64,000 nucleotides of DNA, taken from Isoetes taiwanensis (lineage: Eukaryota > Streptophyta > Lycopodiopsida > Isoetales > Isoetaceae). A program made the position numbers and the translations under genes. Location: positions 17,146,891 through 17,210,890 of the forward strand of contig JAJEKV010000027.1 in the NCBI GenBank assembly GCA_021234155.1, in the 5' to 3' direction. This document shows positions 1 through 11,296 of the stretch, in pieces. The first letter of the stretch is position 1, and every line of letters starts with the position of its first letter. The notes under the pieces are model-generated. The model ran no database searches. It saw only the letters and a list, made by a program, of their open reading frames with translations, and was not told the origin of the DNA.

Positions 1-142
1 GTTGCAGTTTTTCTGTGAGTTTGTTGTGGAGTGTCGAGGTATCGCTGTCTCTTTGGGGCAGTTCTCCTTCCTCCTCACTTGCTTTGTAACATTACCATTC
101 TTTTAATATATTGATGACACAGTTCTTCAAAAAAAAAAAAAA
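1..142 (+). mobile_element. 3' end of an L1-type LINE with poly(A) tail (partial)
   Basis: The first 128 bases are T-rich and include a stretch that ends in a stop followed by a short AT-rich trailer, then an uninterrupted run of 14 A (129-142). This is the usual form of a plant L1 3' end: the C-terminus of ORF2, a short 3' UTR and a poly(A) tail. The element begins before the window, so its coding part cannot be checked. It could also be a processed pseudogene tail. Confidence 0.45.
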
Positions 143-871
143 TCATATAAAATTACAAAAATAACCCCCTGTTATTGTGCTACATATTGGCATTTGAGTA
201 TTTAGGAAAGGCCTCGACAAATTTCTATAAAGCTGTATAGGCTTCAACTTGTTTTAAATAGTTGCACACACAGAACAATGGTTTCACATCCAAAGCCCAT
301 AAAAAAGACAATCAACCTACTAAAACTTAAGGCCCAAACCTGGTTAAAGTTATCAATCCCTATTGATTATGCTATTTTCTCCTTGCAACCAAAGAACAAA
401 GAACAATTGCATTGGTCCTACCATATTACTCCATTTTTACACATGGAATGTAAACAAGATAGTAGCCTTCAAGTTTGCCAAGGACATCTATCCTTTAGAA
501 TATATTTTAGCTTAGGTAAGTATTCCCTTTGCATGTTCATTGAGCACCACTCATTATATAAAATGAACTACGACCATGTTTATCTAACCTAATTCTTTTA
601 TGGAAGTCATAAAATGGATGTCGACAATTATCAAACAATATTACAATGGGTCCCTTCGTTCTTGGACACGCAGAGTTATCTTCAACATGTCCTCTTATTC
701 TATCATCGTGCATTGTGAACATTTGAATGAAGGAGACCTCTGAGTATAATATCGTCATTTTCTATTCAATTCTCTTAGCTTTACATTGAAATGCTCAGAT
801 AGAGCTCTTTTGTTCCTAAAAAAAAATGGAAGGGAAAAATTGTGAATAGGAAAAGTATATACAACGTCAAG
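143..871. other. intergenic, downstream of pectin methylesterase
   Basis: AT-rich sequence with no recognisable coding or repeat content. It should hold the 3' UTR and poly(A) site of the minus-strand pectin methylesterase, just left of its stop at 872. The short open frames here (for example 278-592) show no family motif. Confidence 0.5.
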
Positions 872-2727
872 CTAAGTAGCCAAGCCACTTGAGTAGGAAA
901 CGTTGGTACGAGGGAGCCATTCAGAACCAGAGATGAAGTTGGCAACAGTGAATTGCTGAGCATCAGAGGTGCCAATGGATCGAGACCAGTTAACACGATC
1001 GGCAGTGCTAGAGCCAGAGCCAGTATTTTTATATTCAGCATAGTAGACGGTATTGCGGCGAGAGGTGGTAGTGGTATCCCAATCACTCCATCCAGCAGGG
1101 GCAACAACGGAACCAAGGGTATTTTCAAGGTAGACAACGCGGGAGTAGTCCTTCCAAGGGCGGCCCAGGTAGGAGGAAAAGGTTGGCGTGGCAGCCTGGA
1201 GCTCGGCCGTACCGTCAACCTGGCTACCCTGGATGGAGAAACCGGTGTTCTGGTTCGGATCCAGCCGGCTCTGTGCCGTGAACATGTTATTCTGGGTGGC
1301 CATGGGTTTTCTGGCGACTATTGTGCATTTCTGAAACAAGGCTGCCGCATTTCCGAATATGAAATCCACCGTCCCCTCCACCTGGCATTCCCTGTAGAAC
1401 TGCCTTCCCGTGTGCGCGTATAGTGTATCCTGGTATCCCAAAAATTTGCAGTTGTAAAACGCCGTCATGTCCCCTGTCACCCTTAATGCCACCGCTTGAT
1501 GCTTCTCCGCCCCCGCCGTGTTTTCAATGGCCAGATTTAGCCCCACGAACCCTTTCCCGCTCACCACTGCACATAATAATAATCCCACGACGAGTCTCTA
1601 TGAGTCTCTAGTACCTTTTGAATTGAATTGAATTGAATTGAATTTGATTTTTTATAAGAAAAAATAATAATAGTACCTACTGTTGCAGTCTGTGCAGTAG
1701 TTATCCCCTGCTGCACATTGTTGCTTCCTGTAATTATCGTCTTATCTGCACCATCGCCTACGAATACTATGTTGTATTTGTTCTTAGGCACTGTGATATA
1801 CTCATTGTAGGTTCCTGCCTTGATGTAGATCACATATGTGCTAGTGCTCTTCATCGGAGCTCCATCCACTGCTTCCTGGATTTTAGTATAGGCATTAACA
1901 TCAGTTTTTGACACAATCACATTTGCAGACTCTCGAATATCAGATTGGGATTGCAACATGCGCCGCGTATGAAGAGGGACCCATGTTGGAAATGTTGTGT
2001 CCACCACCATTTTGTCTTCATCCTCAAGGGAGAGAAGTCTTCTTTTGGAAAAAGGTAACTTTTTCACTAGAGAAACATATCGCTTATATAGAGACAAGGA
2101 AATGCTCAACACTTTCTCAACTGAATCTGCCTTTTGCGTCAAACTTGAACTACCATTGTTCTCAAGGAGCCCATCAGCACAAGTACTCGCAAAAGTCATT
2201 GAGGAACTCAACCAAGTGTTGATATCATCTATCGAACTTTGTTTAAGAGACTTGAGACTAAGTTTGCTAATAGAAGAAATAGTCGTATTGAGCTCATCCT
2301 GTGCATCTGAAAGCATCTCCTTACAATCTTGCAATGCAGCATATGTGAGAGAGTTGTTCTTTTCACTTTCTAGCAATTGACTAGTTAGATCCAACATATC
2401 CCCCACTTTATCACTTGCTATTTGGATAAAAACTTTCACCACATTATAAGAATCAGAGCTCTTGCTACCATTGTAAGAAGAAAATGACGTAATGCAGGCA
2501 TCAGGATAAAGAGTCTTATTACAAACAGCCTCAATTGAGCTAGATGTGCTATTTGAACTACTAGCCTCTTTCTTCTTCTCATTCTTGTTACGTTTAGCAA
2601 CGCCTATGGCAACCCCCAAGACGATAATTATAACTACAAGCAGGACAATGAATGCGACGAACCTCTTTCTGCGCTTCGAGCGTTGTTGTGCGAGATCGAA
2701 GGGATCGCCGAAGCCTGCACTCACCAT
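872..2727 (-). CDS. Type-I pectin methylesterase (PMEI-PME), 2 exons
   Basis: Demethylesterifies cell-wall homogalacturonan after secretion. Exons are 2727-1677 and 1566-872, joined over a 110-bp GT-AG intron in phase 1; the product is 581 aa, normal for a type-I enzyme. The ATG at 2727 is preferred because the same frame further upstream offers only TTG. In order: a short basic cytosolic segment, a hydrophobic signal anchor (about residues 23-44), a pectinesterase-inhibitor (PMEI) pro-region with its cysteines (VCNKTLYPDAC, CKEM, TCADG), basic processing motifs RRLL and RRML, then the PME catalytic domain. The catalytic motifs GYQDTLY, DFIFGN and LGRPW are all present, so the enzyme looks active. 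The PMEI part is normally cleaved off in the Golgi at the RRLL/RRML sites. The intron falls at the position commonly seen in this family, before the VSGKGF segment. No frameshift or internal stop is seen. Which paralogue it is cannot be told. Confidence 0.93.
1567..1676 (-). other. intron of pectin methylesterase with GAATT microsatellite
   Basis: The donor reads AG|GTACTA (first intron base 1676) and the acceptor TGTGCAG (last base 1567). Joining the exons restores frame and the expected PME sequence. The intron contains about four to five GAATT units (1618-1642, plus-strand reading), likely length-variable. Confidence 0.85.
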
Positions 2728-2857
2728 TGTTGAAAGGATGAGAGATACAATGCGAGTCTCCAAGTGAGCTCAAACTCTTGCATTATGTGTGTTATAGTAG
2801 CATAGGAGGAAAAAACAAGGTGTGTAGGATTTACGAAGGTTCCAAAATAGCAGGTCA

Positions 2858-2870
2858 ATGATATATATTG
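2858..2870 (-). promoter_or_regulatory. probable TATA box of pectin methylesterase
   Basis: On the minus strand the sequence reads CAATATATATCATT, 131 bp upstream of the chosen ATG at 2727. That leaves room for a 5' leader of roughly 100 bases. No other TATA-like element lies closer in a suitable position. Confidence 0.5.
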
Positions 2871-5800
2871 TTTTAATTCTTTGCCAACCAAAAAAACGCG
2901 TACTCTGGCACGCCGGCTAGGCTTTTTCACGGCCAGGATCTGATGCTATCATGACGTGGCGAACCGATAGTCGTCGATTTCTGTTCCCTGTGGCATTACA
3001 AAGACGTCTCATCAATAAGCACATGCTCTTGCTTTTTTTTAGGCTTTTGGGCATTAATGGCCGTTTACTTGGACATCAACAGTCCGTCGGATGCCACGTA
3101 GACACGCCGAAATCACGGCCGCCAAAATTACCGACATTTTTTAGGGCCGATTCTGTGCGCGTTATCTAACACGAATCAAACACGAAAAATAATCTCGAAA
3201 TCTAGCATTATTCGACATACCTTGGGATTTTGGGGAGCTTTTTCGGCTGTAGGCTATATCTTAACAAAAAAGAAAAAACTTAGATTTTGCACAGCTGGTC
3301 AAAATGCCAAAGTTTCAGCTCCTTTTTGGCTAGAAGCTCAAATCCTCGTTCAGATAGAGAGATAAATAGACTATACTTAGCCCCTCCAAAAAAAAGGACT
3401 CGAGAGAATTGAATACAGCTTGTAATGTTTTTGATAAACAGAAGTTCTGAACGTATATTCCCTTTTCCAATGTATATAATTGTTGCTGAGTTATTTCAGT
3501 TGGGATAAAGCGCGAATTACCTCTAATGAATCATGTCCTCTCATACAACTTAACTTAGGACTTTGATGTGGATATTGAATATCCATCCATTGGTTTCGAA
3601 ATCGCATCAAAAGCTATCCCCCTTGCAGCACTAGCATGGGCTTCATCATTACACTTAGGAACTATGGGCTTAAACTTAGAAATGACAAAAGTAAGAAGTA
3701 CTATCTTGGTGTAAGAAGTACCATCTCACAATTACACACAAGTGATGAAGGGGATAAACACCCCTGAGATTACCTCAGATAACGGGCGAGCCCGAAGCCC
3801 ATTTATATGAGGTAATGGGCTCTCAAGTTAGCCGGGCAGGCAAGGTTCCTCATCCATGGCTAGATTATCAGAGGGTTGGATTATCATGCACGTCGCTGCC
3901 CCTCCCAGGCTTTGCTTGCCTGTTATGCCCTATCACAGGGCAGGAAACGGCCAGGAATGCCTTGATCCAAAAGCCTGCTGGTTAAAGTGTTAGACAAGTT
4001 TTCCAGTTTGTTAGAGACTTTAAAATAATAACTAGAACTTGCCGAAAAGTTCCTTCCCATAAAAATTACATTCTCCAAATTTTGGATGCCGCCAATGTGG
4101 TATGCATATAAACATTGTTGCTTCTTCTCTTGTACGATGTAAAACCTCATTGATTATTTTTGGGTTGCCCAAAGGGCAAACCTTTGAGAGGTGGGATGAC
4201 GGAATATTACTTTGCTGGATGTGGCGATTTGACGGTGTAGATGGTCGATTCCCTCAATGTTACGTGAAGTCTCTGGGTGCCTGGATCACTAAAGCACGAA
4301 TTCATTATATGGAGAAAAAAGTGGGATTTTGAGAATTTAAAGCGCAGCACTTTAGGCCCACCACCAGCAAAAGTGGTCACCTTTAATTCAAATTTTTGTC
4401 CCGCCCAATGTGGGCAAGATAAAGGTACAGGTCAAATAAAAGCGTGGTTTAAAACCATTAATATTTTAAAAACCCCTCGATTTGAATGGGCAGCAGCATG
4501 CGGGGACGCCAGGACCTCCGGATGCCCTGCTCGATGCGCCTTCGGCAGATGTCTCTAGCGCCTCTTCCGGCATCTCTTCCGGCGAAGCATCAATATCTAA
4601 TCCATTCTGGCAAATCGCCATAGCTGCCGTAACGGAACCTCCGGCCTCCCAAACGTTTGAATCCGGTAGGCGCAGCAGAAAATTTCAGCATCGAGTCCCT
4701 TCGTCTTCTGCCTTCCACAATTTCTTGGCAAGTTGCTTACCTTCCCTTCTTATCTCTGCTTCCTTAAAGCATTTTCATTGTAAAGATTACATTCCCTTCT
4801 TACATCGATCGAATCTTTAAAAGATTAGCGAATTTTGTTCACCTTTTGTTCTCTTTCGGCTTCTTTTTCTCGAGGTAGGTATTCATTTACTTCTTTTTGG
4901 AGTCTTATAGAGCTCCGGCATCATATCAAGCTGGATCTCTGTTTTTTTCTTCAATCCTTCAGCTTCTACTCGTTATATTTTGTTTGCCAGATCATTTCTT
5001 TGCAATATCACAGCTGGAATTAGATATTGACGCGGAATCAATATCACAGCTGGAATTAGATATTGGTTTGTAATCCATTCCTTTCTTATTCAGATCTGTA
5101 GGTTTTTAATCGATTCCTTTCTTATTCAAGTCTCTCATTAGCAGTCTGTTCTTGATGCAAAAAATCACGTCCGTACGGATTCCAGAAGGCTGCCTTTATG
5201 GTTTGATTCTTGATCCACTAAACCGCCATCGCGAAATCCATGAGCACAAACCATGAGCACAAACCTCAATACTTGCTCAAGCAAATTGCCACAGCGATTC
5301 TGTTGAGCAGATAAAATATTTTTCTTTTCAAAAATTGTATTCTTTTTAGTATTTTCAATATTGTAGAAAGCTTTAAAATTTATAAAATACAAATTTTATT
5401 TGGTCTTTGGGTGCTTATTTTGCACCCATGTTTTGTTTTAATAGATCGCAATGGCGATCTTTGGGAGCTCACCGTGTGCAATATATATGTCATAACACAT
5501 GCCATTTATTATGGATATGCCTTAAAAAACAAATATTTTGGTCGTGTAGATGCAAATACATCGCGGTAGCGATTTGTGCAACCATTTTAACATGTTTTTG
5601 GGTCACCAATATGGTCCTCGTGAAGAACTTTTTGCGTTTTATATGGCCATTGCAACCTATTTGGAGGTCAACGAGAATTCCAAATTTCTCTAACTAATGA
5701 ATTCATGCTTACTATTGAGAGTTACATGATTGATCGGTGTGAGCGTGCTTTAGGGGGCAATCCAACCATCGAACAGAAGGAGGAGAAGGTTGTTGGATCG

Positions 5801-6221
5801 CCATGGACCCTTGATTACTCGCCAGGCATGGCAGGAGGTTATGGATTCATGACTTCTTTTTATCTCCATTGCAAAGAGCCATTGTGAAGTGGATGTGGAA
5901 AGATTGCTTGTGCATGTTGCTTGAAGTATTTCTTTGTAGTGCTGCGAATTTCGATGGCCGCTTACTTGTATCTAGTTGTCGTAGCTCTGTAATTCTAAGG
6001 TTCTAGAATTCGCAAGTTTGCCCAAATGTAAAATTTTGCGTCATGGATAATCAACAAGTATTAGCAGCTCCTCCCCACCCACTTGTTTCTTTCATCTTAA
6101 GTCTGCTTCCTCACCTTCTTTTTTCAAGCCTGGCATGATTTGGAGCCCAATCTGCCCTTTCTCTGCCTTTCTCTATATGGAAATTGATGCGTGAGAAAGA
6201 TCAAATAAAAAATACATTTTG
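2871..6221. other. long intergenic stretch, mostly anonymous
   Basis: No gene is recognised. A GC-rich island lies at about 4466-4760; its minus strand holds a 51-codon ORF starting with ATG at 4621 and ending at 4466, rich in E, A, S and P, with no recognised family. A 27-bp exact direct repeat occurs at 5003-5029 and 5039-5065. Segments at 3760-3960 rich in GGGC and GCCC resemble decayed LTR material but could not be assigned. Confidence 0.4.
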
Positions 6222-7210
6222 GTGAGAGACTCGTTTGGAGGAGGAAAACTGGCCGATATAGATAGGCATATCTTTCATCACAGCAGTGTACGAACATTTT
6301 GAAAAATATCTAAAGGGCTAGTCGACCACACCAATTTGGTCTAACTACCCACTAATAATAATAAAGGGGACTTGTCATAGGAACAACCCAAGCCCCTTTA
6401 AGATGGCGTAAAATAAGAAAGGCAAATAGGAGGCACTGTGCAAAAGTTTATCACCGGGATGAAAAACCCTGCCTTTTCGGGTTTTCGAGGAAAACCCTAA
6501 TGATAAACCTTCGTCCGATGGCTCCAAAGGAAAAGCCCGAGCATCAAAATGGAGGTCGTTGATGAAAAAGTCGAGGAAGCACAAGATGGAGGTCGCAAAT
6601 AAGACGATTCCTCTCGAACCCAACACGAGAGCCATAAGAAAGAAACAAATGGCCATGATCATCTGAAAAACTTAAGGAAAAAAGAAAACGAACAAAATGC
6701 ATTAGACATTAGAATAGAATAGGAGAGAAGTAACTAAAAAAAGTTCGAGTTTCCCGCAGTGGGATAAGATGGCCTGAAAAGAAACAACATAAAAAGAAGC
6801 ACGTAACTAAAAAATATAAGCCATCACGCCGGCTCGGCGAAGCCCCCCACGGAGGCTGGTCCATAACAAATCACAAGCCTTCAATAATAGAAGGGACTGG
6901 TCACGCGAGCCACGTGATATAACATCATATAGCAAAACAACATAACCTCTCATTACAGAGGGGCTATACACGCGTGCCACACGAGAAATGACAAATACTT
7001 CAAGAATAAAAAAGGGCTGGTCACGCGAGCCACGCGATGTAGAATCACATATGAAAAAGCATGAAGGTAAATAAGTTAGGGTGGGTAGGGAGGGAACTAA
7101 GACGAAAAGAGACTGCTGTGAGAAGATGCCGATAAGGAAAGAAAAAAGCCCAAAGGATGATATAAATAGCCTCGTCTCTCCCCAAAATGGCGATCCGACG
7201 GTGTCGAATC
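6222..7210 (-). mobile_element. family-X repeat, short copy (about 1 kb)
   Basis: Both ends match the copies at 31310-32318 and 32322-39241. The left end has the GACTC...ACTGGCCGATA..GATAGGC terminus and, further in, the signature GGGATGAAAAACCCTGCC followed by TTCGGGTTTTCGAGG. The right end has GTGAGAAGATGCCGATAA, a TATA-like TATAAATAG and AATGGCGATCCGACGG. Read on the minus strand, a TATA-like element sits close to the 5' end and the GGTTTTTCATCCCGG signature near the 3' end, so the sense is probably minus. There is no credible protein. The class is not known; an internally deleted non-autonomous retroelement is one possibility. Confidence 0.55.
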
Positions 7211-7660
7211 GTCTGCATTTTGCTTGATATGTATGCATGAGCAAATATATCATGGATCTTGAAGACATTTTGCATTAAAGACCTCAAGAAAACATCAAGA
7301 ATGAAGAACCAAGTAAGGACTTTTGATTGAATATCATATGCGGTGTTTTGGATCAAGATTGAAGACCCCTTGCCAAGTCAAAGTTTGGAAGACCCCTCAA
7401 GAAAAATGGTACTTGTTTGGCATGATTCATATCTTCCTAAGTTCCATTTTCATGATCCCACTCATCCCATGTCTTATATTCCTCAAACCCTTATGCTATG
7501 ACCACTTCTCAAATCCAAAGTTGGCAAAAAATCATTTTCCTAGTCAAAGCACACCATAGACATCATCATACACTCACCATTCATGAAAAATGCAAAAAAT
7601 CCATTAAAATTGGCTTCCTCAAGGTCAAAATACATATTTTCTCTCTAAAAACAAAGTTAG

Positions 7661-7800
7661 AGAATAGAAAAGAATAGAATATAGTTTTTATCGTCCAGGA
7701 GACCAATTGGTCTATGGGACCCAACAGGAGGCGCAGCAAGCGTATTATTGTCCGGGTTAAAAAACCCCCTCCCTGCCCTAAAGGGTTGTTTGGGGAAAAA
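7661..7800 (-). mobile_element. 5'-truncated LINE 3' end with TATTC-type tail
   Basis: GAATAGAAAAGAATAGAATAT, then TTTTATCGTCCAGGAGACC, CCAATTGGTCTATGGGACC and CCGGGTTAAAAAACC. The order and spacing match 22708-22840 and, less closely, the 3' ends of the reverse-transcriptase-bearing LINEs at 40785 and 52383. Sense is minus: the pentamer repeat is the 3' tail (TATTC)n. No coding part is left. Confidence 0.6.
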
Positions 7801-10130
7801 ACAATGACATAAGTGCACATTTTCCACCTCAAAGTTTGAAAAGGCAAAATTGGCCTAAGATTACCAAAATATCAAAGATTTGAAGTGCACTTGCCATTTT
7901 GACATCATATCATCCACCTCATCAAAAAATATGCCACCTCACCACCACATGTCATCCAATCACTCCACACGTGTCATCCACCTCATAAAATGTTTTTTTA
8001 CTAGGAAAAATATTCCTTGCCACTTCACTTGCCACATCATCATCTCATTGTGCCATGTCACCACTTGTTTCACCTCACCAAATTTAAATCTTTTTTTTTT
8101 TTTTTGAAGGCAAGGGGACACCATGAAGGTGCCATTTTTTATATTATCAGAATAAAAGAGTACATGCATCAACAATATGGGAAGTTACTACAGGAGCATA
8201 CCTCAACATCTTCGCCTCCCATAATCTTTCTTTTTACCAAAAAATCAAACAACTCTTTTTGTAAAAAAGATTCTCCCATCTTGTAGAACATCAAAAATTA
8301 TGCCATTTGTTATTAAAAAATTATCAAAATGGTCTTGTTTTGAAGTTCAAATTCCACACAATTTTATTTTTCCTATCTACTCCCCCAGTCTAGCCTTCCA
8401 TTTCCTCCACCCCTCCCCCCCAAAACCACGTGGTACCTTTGGACGTGTGGAGGCAAGGGGCCAATACCAACGTGAAGGCAGCATGCATTTCAATAATTTT
8501 GTCGATTATTGTATACCCAGGGCAAAATTTCTAATCGGGCCTATGAGATATATCGCAGGAAATCCTATGAACCCTAAAATTAGTCAGGCCAAGATCCGAA
8601 CTTTTTACCTGATCTGGCAAGCTAATCATAGTCCTGTAGGTCCGAAACCATCTAAGTTATGACAAGAGATCTAAGACACAACAAAAAGACAAGGATCTAA
8701 GCCGGATTGCTAAGAACGGATCGAAACAGGAGAATTAAAAAATGGGATTTCATCTCAGACTTTTTTTGAAGGCCTTGAGTGTGGTTACCAACTTGTTAAG
8801 CATTGTGCATGTCGGACTGATGATTTGAAGCTGCAGATTATCTTAAGAATCAAAAGATCTTGATGCAAACATGATTGTTTGACCATATTGTGAAGAAATT
8901 GATCTTGTGCTCAAGATTACAGAGCTTGGAAAGTAGTGCAAACCACTGTATGATGTTCAAGATAAAGAAAATTCGAGCTTGGTAAGATAATTTTGAGTGC
9001 ATTGGCATTTTTAAGCATCTAACTAAGCTAATTTTACATTCTTAAGTTAATAACATAAAGAACAGAGTGCAAAGCTTGCCCAGCATATAGTTTGACATCC
9101 TTTAAACAAAAAACATTCAAAATCCATTCTCAGAAAACATCAAAGCATTGTGTTCTTAAGTTTTTTCAACAGTAGTCATTATTTCTCGATAAGAAAATCC
9201 ATCTCCATTGCATATTGTATTGTTCTGTTTGAAGTTCACTGATGCACGTTGCTTGCAGGTGTGTCAGAAAAGGTACAGATTATTAAAACTCAAAAAGGTT
9301 ACTAAAAATTACATCTGTGAAAATTGTCTGCCGTGTTCTTGAGCACACTTGTCAGAGCCAAAATTGAACTTTTAGATCATAAATGCATGTTTTTGTAGCA
9401 AAAAACTAGATGCACTAAGTCTGCAGACTTGTCAGTGACAAGCGTCAAAACTTATTTGTTTGCATCTGCTTATTTGTTTGCATCTGACTTTTGCAAACTG
9501 AATCCTTTCATATCAAAGCATCTTATCTTTTGGAGTTGGAATTGCATCAAAACTCGAGCATGAAAGCGTTTGACATAAATTTTGCCAAGGTCACCATTTT
9601 TTTTTTGTTTTGAGAGAGCATATCTAATTCTATATTTATGCTTTCTTCTTGCAATTTTTTGGCTTAGAGTAGTTACCTAAAGCAACCTAGAGGTCATGTG
9701 CCAATGAGGTTGAAGGTTTACCAGGAATACCTTCAACCAACCCAACCCCCCAATGATGGGTATGACTACGATCATCATAACTATGACAAAGACAAACTGA
9801 GAATATCCTAGGTATGCCATTACGAGCAACACAACTCGGGACGAGCGGGCCACCCACGTCAATTGAAAATCCTCTGAACTCCCTCCATGATATTATGTTT
9901 GAAATGTTCTGAGAGGACATTGGGATGCAGGTGTGGCTCGCCGCTGAGGCGGCTGGCTAAAAGCTCTTAGCCCACGTAGGTAATGTCGTCTCGAGGATCA
10001 TTATCCCTAACATATCAAAATACGTCATAAAGAGAACAAATCACAAGAGAAAGAAGACTCAAAGCTAACATAATAAGATTCTTCCCAAGAGAAAGAAGAA
10101 AGACGTTTATATTTTTGAAAAAATTTCTAG
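7801..10130. other. intergenic, nothing recognised
   Basis: AT-rich DNA with homopolymer runs (T-tracts near 8091-8105 and 9599-9608). A short direct duplication of TTATTTGTTTGCATCTG occurs near 9450-9487. A somewhat GC-richer piece lies at 9690-10010 and has no recognised product. The region ends at the CKS1 promoter. Confidence 0.4.
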
Positions 10131-10138
10131 TGTGCGAT

Positions 10139-10199
10139 CCCAACGGTCATCTAGTTAAAAAGCACATCATAGCCGTTGGATGGAAATGCCACCGTTTCC
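10139..10199 (+). promoter_or_regulatory. cluster of three MSA-like (AACGG) elements upstream of CKS1
   Basis: CCCAACGGTC at 10139-10148 and, on the opposite strand, TCCAACGGCT at 10171-10180 both fit the mitosis-specific activator consensus YCYAACGGYY. A third AACGG core lies on the opposite strand at 10189-10199 (GGAAACGGTGG). In plants such sites are bound by three-repeat MYB (MYB3R) factors and drive G2/M expression. A TAGGGTT telo-box core follows at 10237-10243, also common in promoters of proliferation genes. The cluster lies about 350 bp upstream of the ATG, near the probable transcription start. Confidence 0.65.
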
Positions 10200-10346
10200 G
10201 CTCTGTAAGGCCTTCCCGATATCAGCCGCTACACTCTAGGGTTCTTCCTACTCCGCGTTTTGTAGGCATTCTCGCCTGCATAGGTTTTCTTTAGTTTTTT
10301 GAGTCGATCTCTCAAGCCCATCTCATCACCTCCGTCTTTCTGCCAG

Positions 10347-10535
10347 GTAAGGCTCAGTCGGCCCAGCTTTCCTTACATCCGATTATGTTTTTGCAATTAA
10401 TCGCATTGGTGTCTGAAAATGCATGAATTTACCGGATCTCTTCATCCAAGAACACTGTGACTCTGATTTGATGATTATCTGCAAAAATACTTGTTTACTC
10501 TCTAAATTTTTTTTATTTTTCAACCTTTGGAGCAG
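10347..10535 (+). other. probable 5'-UTR intron of CKS1
   Basis: CCAG|GTAAGG at 10343-10352 is a strong donor. A T-rich tract followed by GGAGCAG ends at 10535, six bases before the ATG. The leader exon upstream is pyrimidine-rich and holds the telo-box. Leader introns are common in highly expressed plant genes. The call rests on splice-site appearance only. Confidence 0.55.
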
Positions 10536-10540
10536 TAGCC

Positions 10541-11089
10541 ATGCCTCAAACGCAGATCCAGTATTCTGAGAAATACTTTGACGACATTTATGAGTACAGG
10601 TGATATTCTATTGATGATGTGGCTCTTCTTGCATGAAATGTTGGTTTAGTTTCGTATGTCAAGTTGACCCTTGTGCCAAAATTCTCCTTCAAAGTTCTGT
10701 TAGCTGAATTTGATTTTTATTTGTGCACCAGGCATGTCGTTCTTCCACCAGATGTTGCAAAACTTCTTCCGAAAGACAGGCTTTTAACCGAGGTAAGGGA
10801 CTGTTCTGTTTATTTGTTTGGCTTTTCTTTTCCTTCCTTTGTATTTGAATTTTCATTTGTCTTTGCTTTTTTCTCTATAAATCTAGCTATGTATTTAATA
10901 TGGAACTGGGTATGATGGGCACAGGTGGAGTGGCGTGGAATTGGGGTGCAGCAATCAAGAGGTTGGGTGCATTACGCAATTCACAGGCCTGAGCCACACA
11001 TCATGCTTTTCAGAAGGCCTTTGAATTATCAGCAATCTCAGCAGACACAACAGGGGCACGCTCTTCAATCTAATGGAGTGAAAGTATAA
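10541..11089 (+). CDS. CKS1: Cyclin-dependent kinase regulatory subunit (CKS1/Suc1 family), 3 exons
   Basis: Small adaptor that binds the C-lobe of cyclin-dependent kinases and docks the kinase on phosphorylated substrates; it acts in nucleus and cytosol at the G1/S and G2/M transitions. Coding exons are 10541-10599, 10732-10792 and 10925-11089, separated by two 132-bp GT-AG introns; joined they give 94 aa. Conserved family motifs in order: [10 protein letters not shown] and YEYRHVVLPP at the N-terminus, [14 protein letters not shown] in the phosphate-binding core, and [16 protein letters not shown], the hinge and last strand. The C-terminal tail is Q-rich and a few residues longer than in common relatives. 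No defect is seen. The promoter carries MSA-like elements and the leader an intron. Neighbours are unrelated repeats. Confidence 0.96.
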
Positions 11090-11196
11090 CTGGTTCACCA
11101 TTACTGTCTTCAAAGTTGTATGGCCACTAACGCTATGGCCCTTTCTTGTTCATGTTTTTGATGGGATTATAGTATCTAGAATGGTCCTATGTTTCG

Positions 11197-11296
11197 TATG
11201 ATTTTCAACTGTTGGTTGCATTGTCACATTGTTGCTCCAGCTGCATTATGATTTTCCAACTGTTGGTTGCATTTGCACATTGTTGCTCCAGCTGGA
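11197..11296 (+). repeat. 50-bp tandem duplication in the CKS1 3' flank
   Basis: TATGATTTTCAACTG...TTGCTCCAGCTG is repeated almost exactly at 11197-11246 and 11247-11296. It begins about 107 bp after the CKS1 stop, so it probably lies in the 3' UTR. Confidence 0.8.

Noticed and set aside
278-592. 104-codon plus-strand ORF
   Set aside because: No family resemblance and unremarkable AT-rich composition; probably chance.
953-1423. 156-codon plus-strand ORF opposite the pectin methylesterase
   Set aside because: Antisense shadow of the conserved PME catalytic exon.
1618-1642. GAATT repeat as another LINE tail
   Set aside because: The unit is GAATT rather than GAATA, it sits inside a spliced intron, and none of the conserved 3' UTR sequence follows it.
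2728-2763. Start of pectin methylesterase at 2763
   Set aside because: The codon there is TTG; the first ATG in frame is at 2727 and gives a normal N-terminus.
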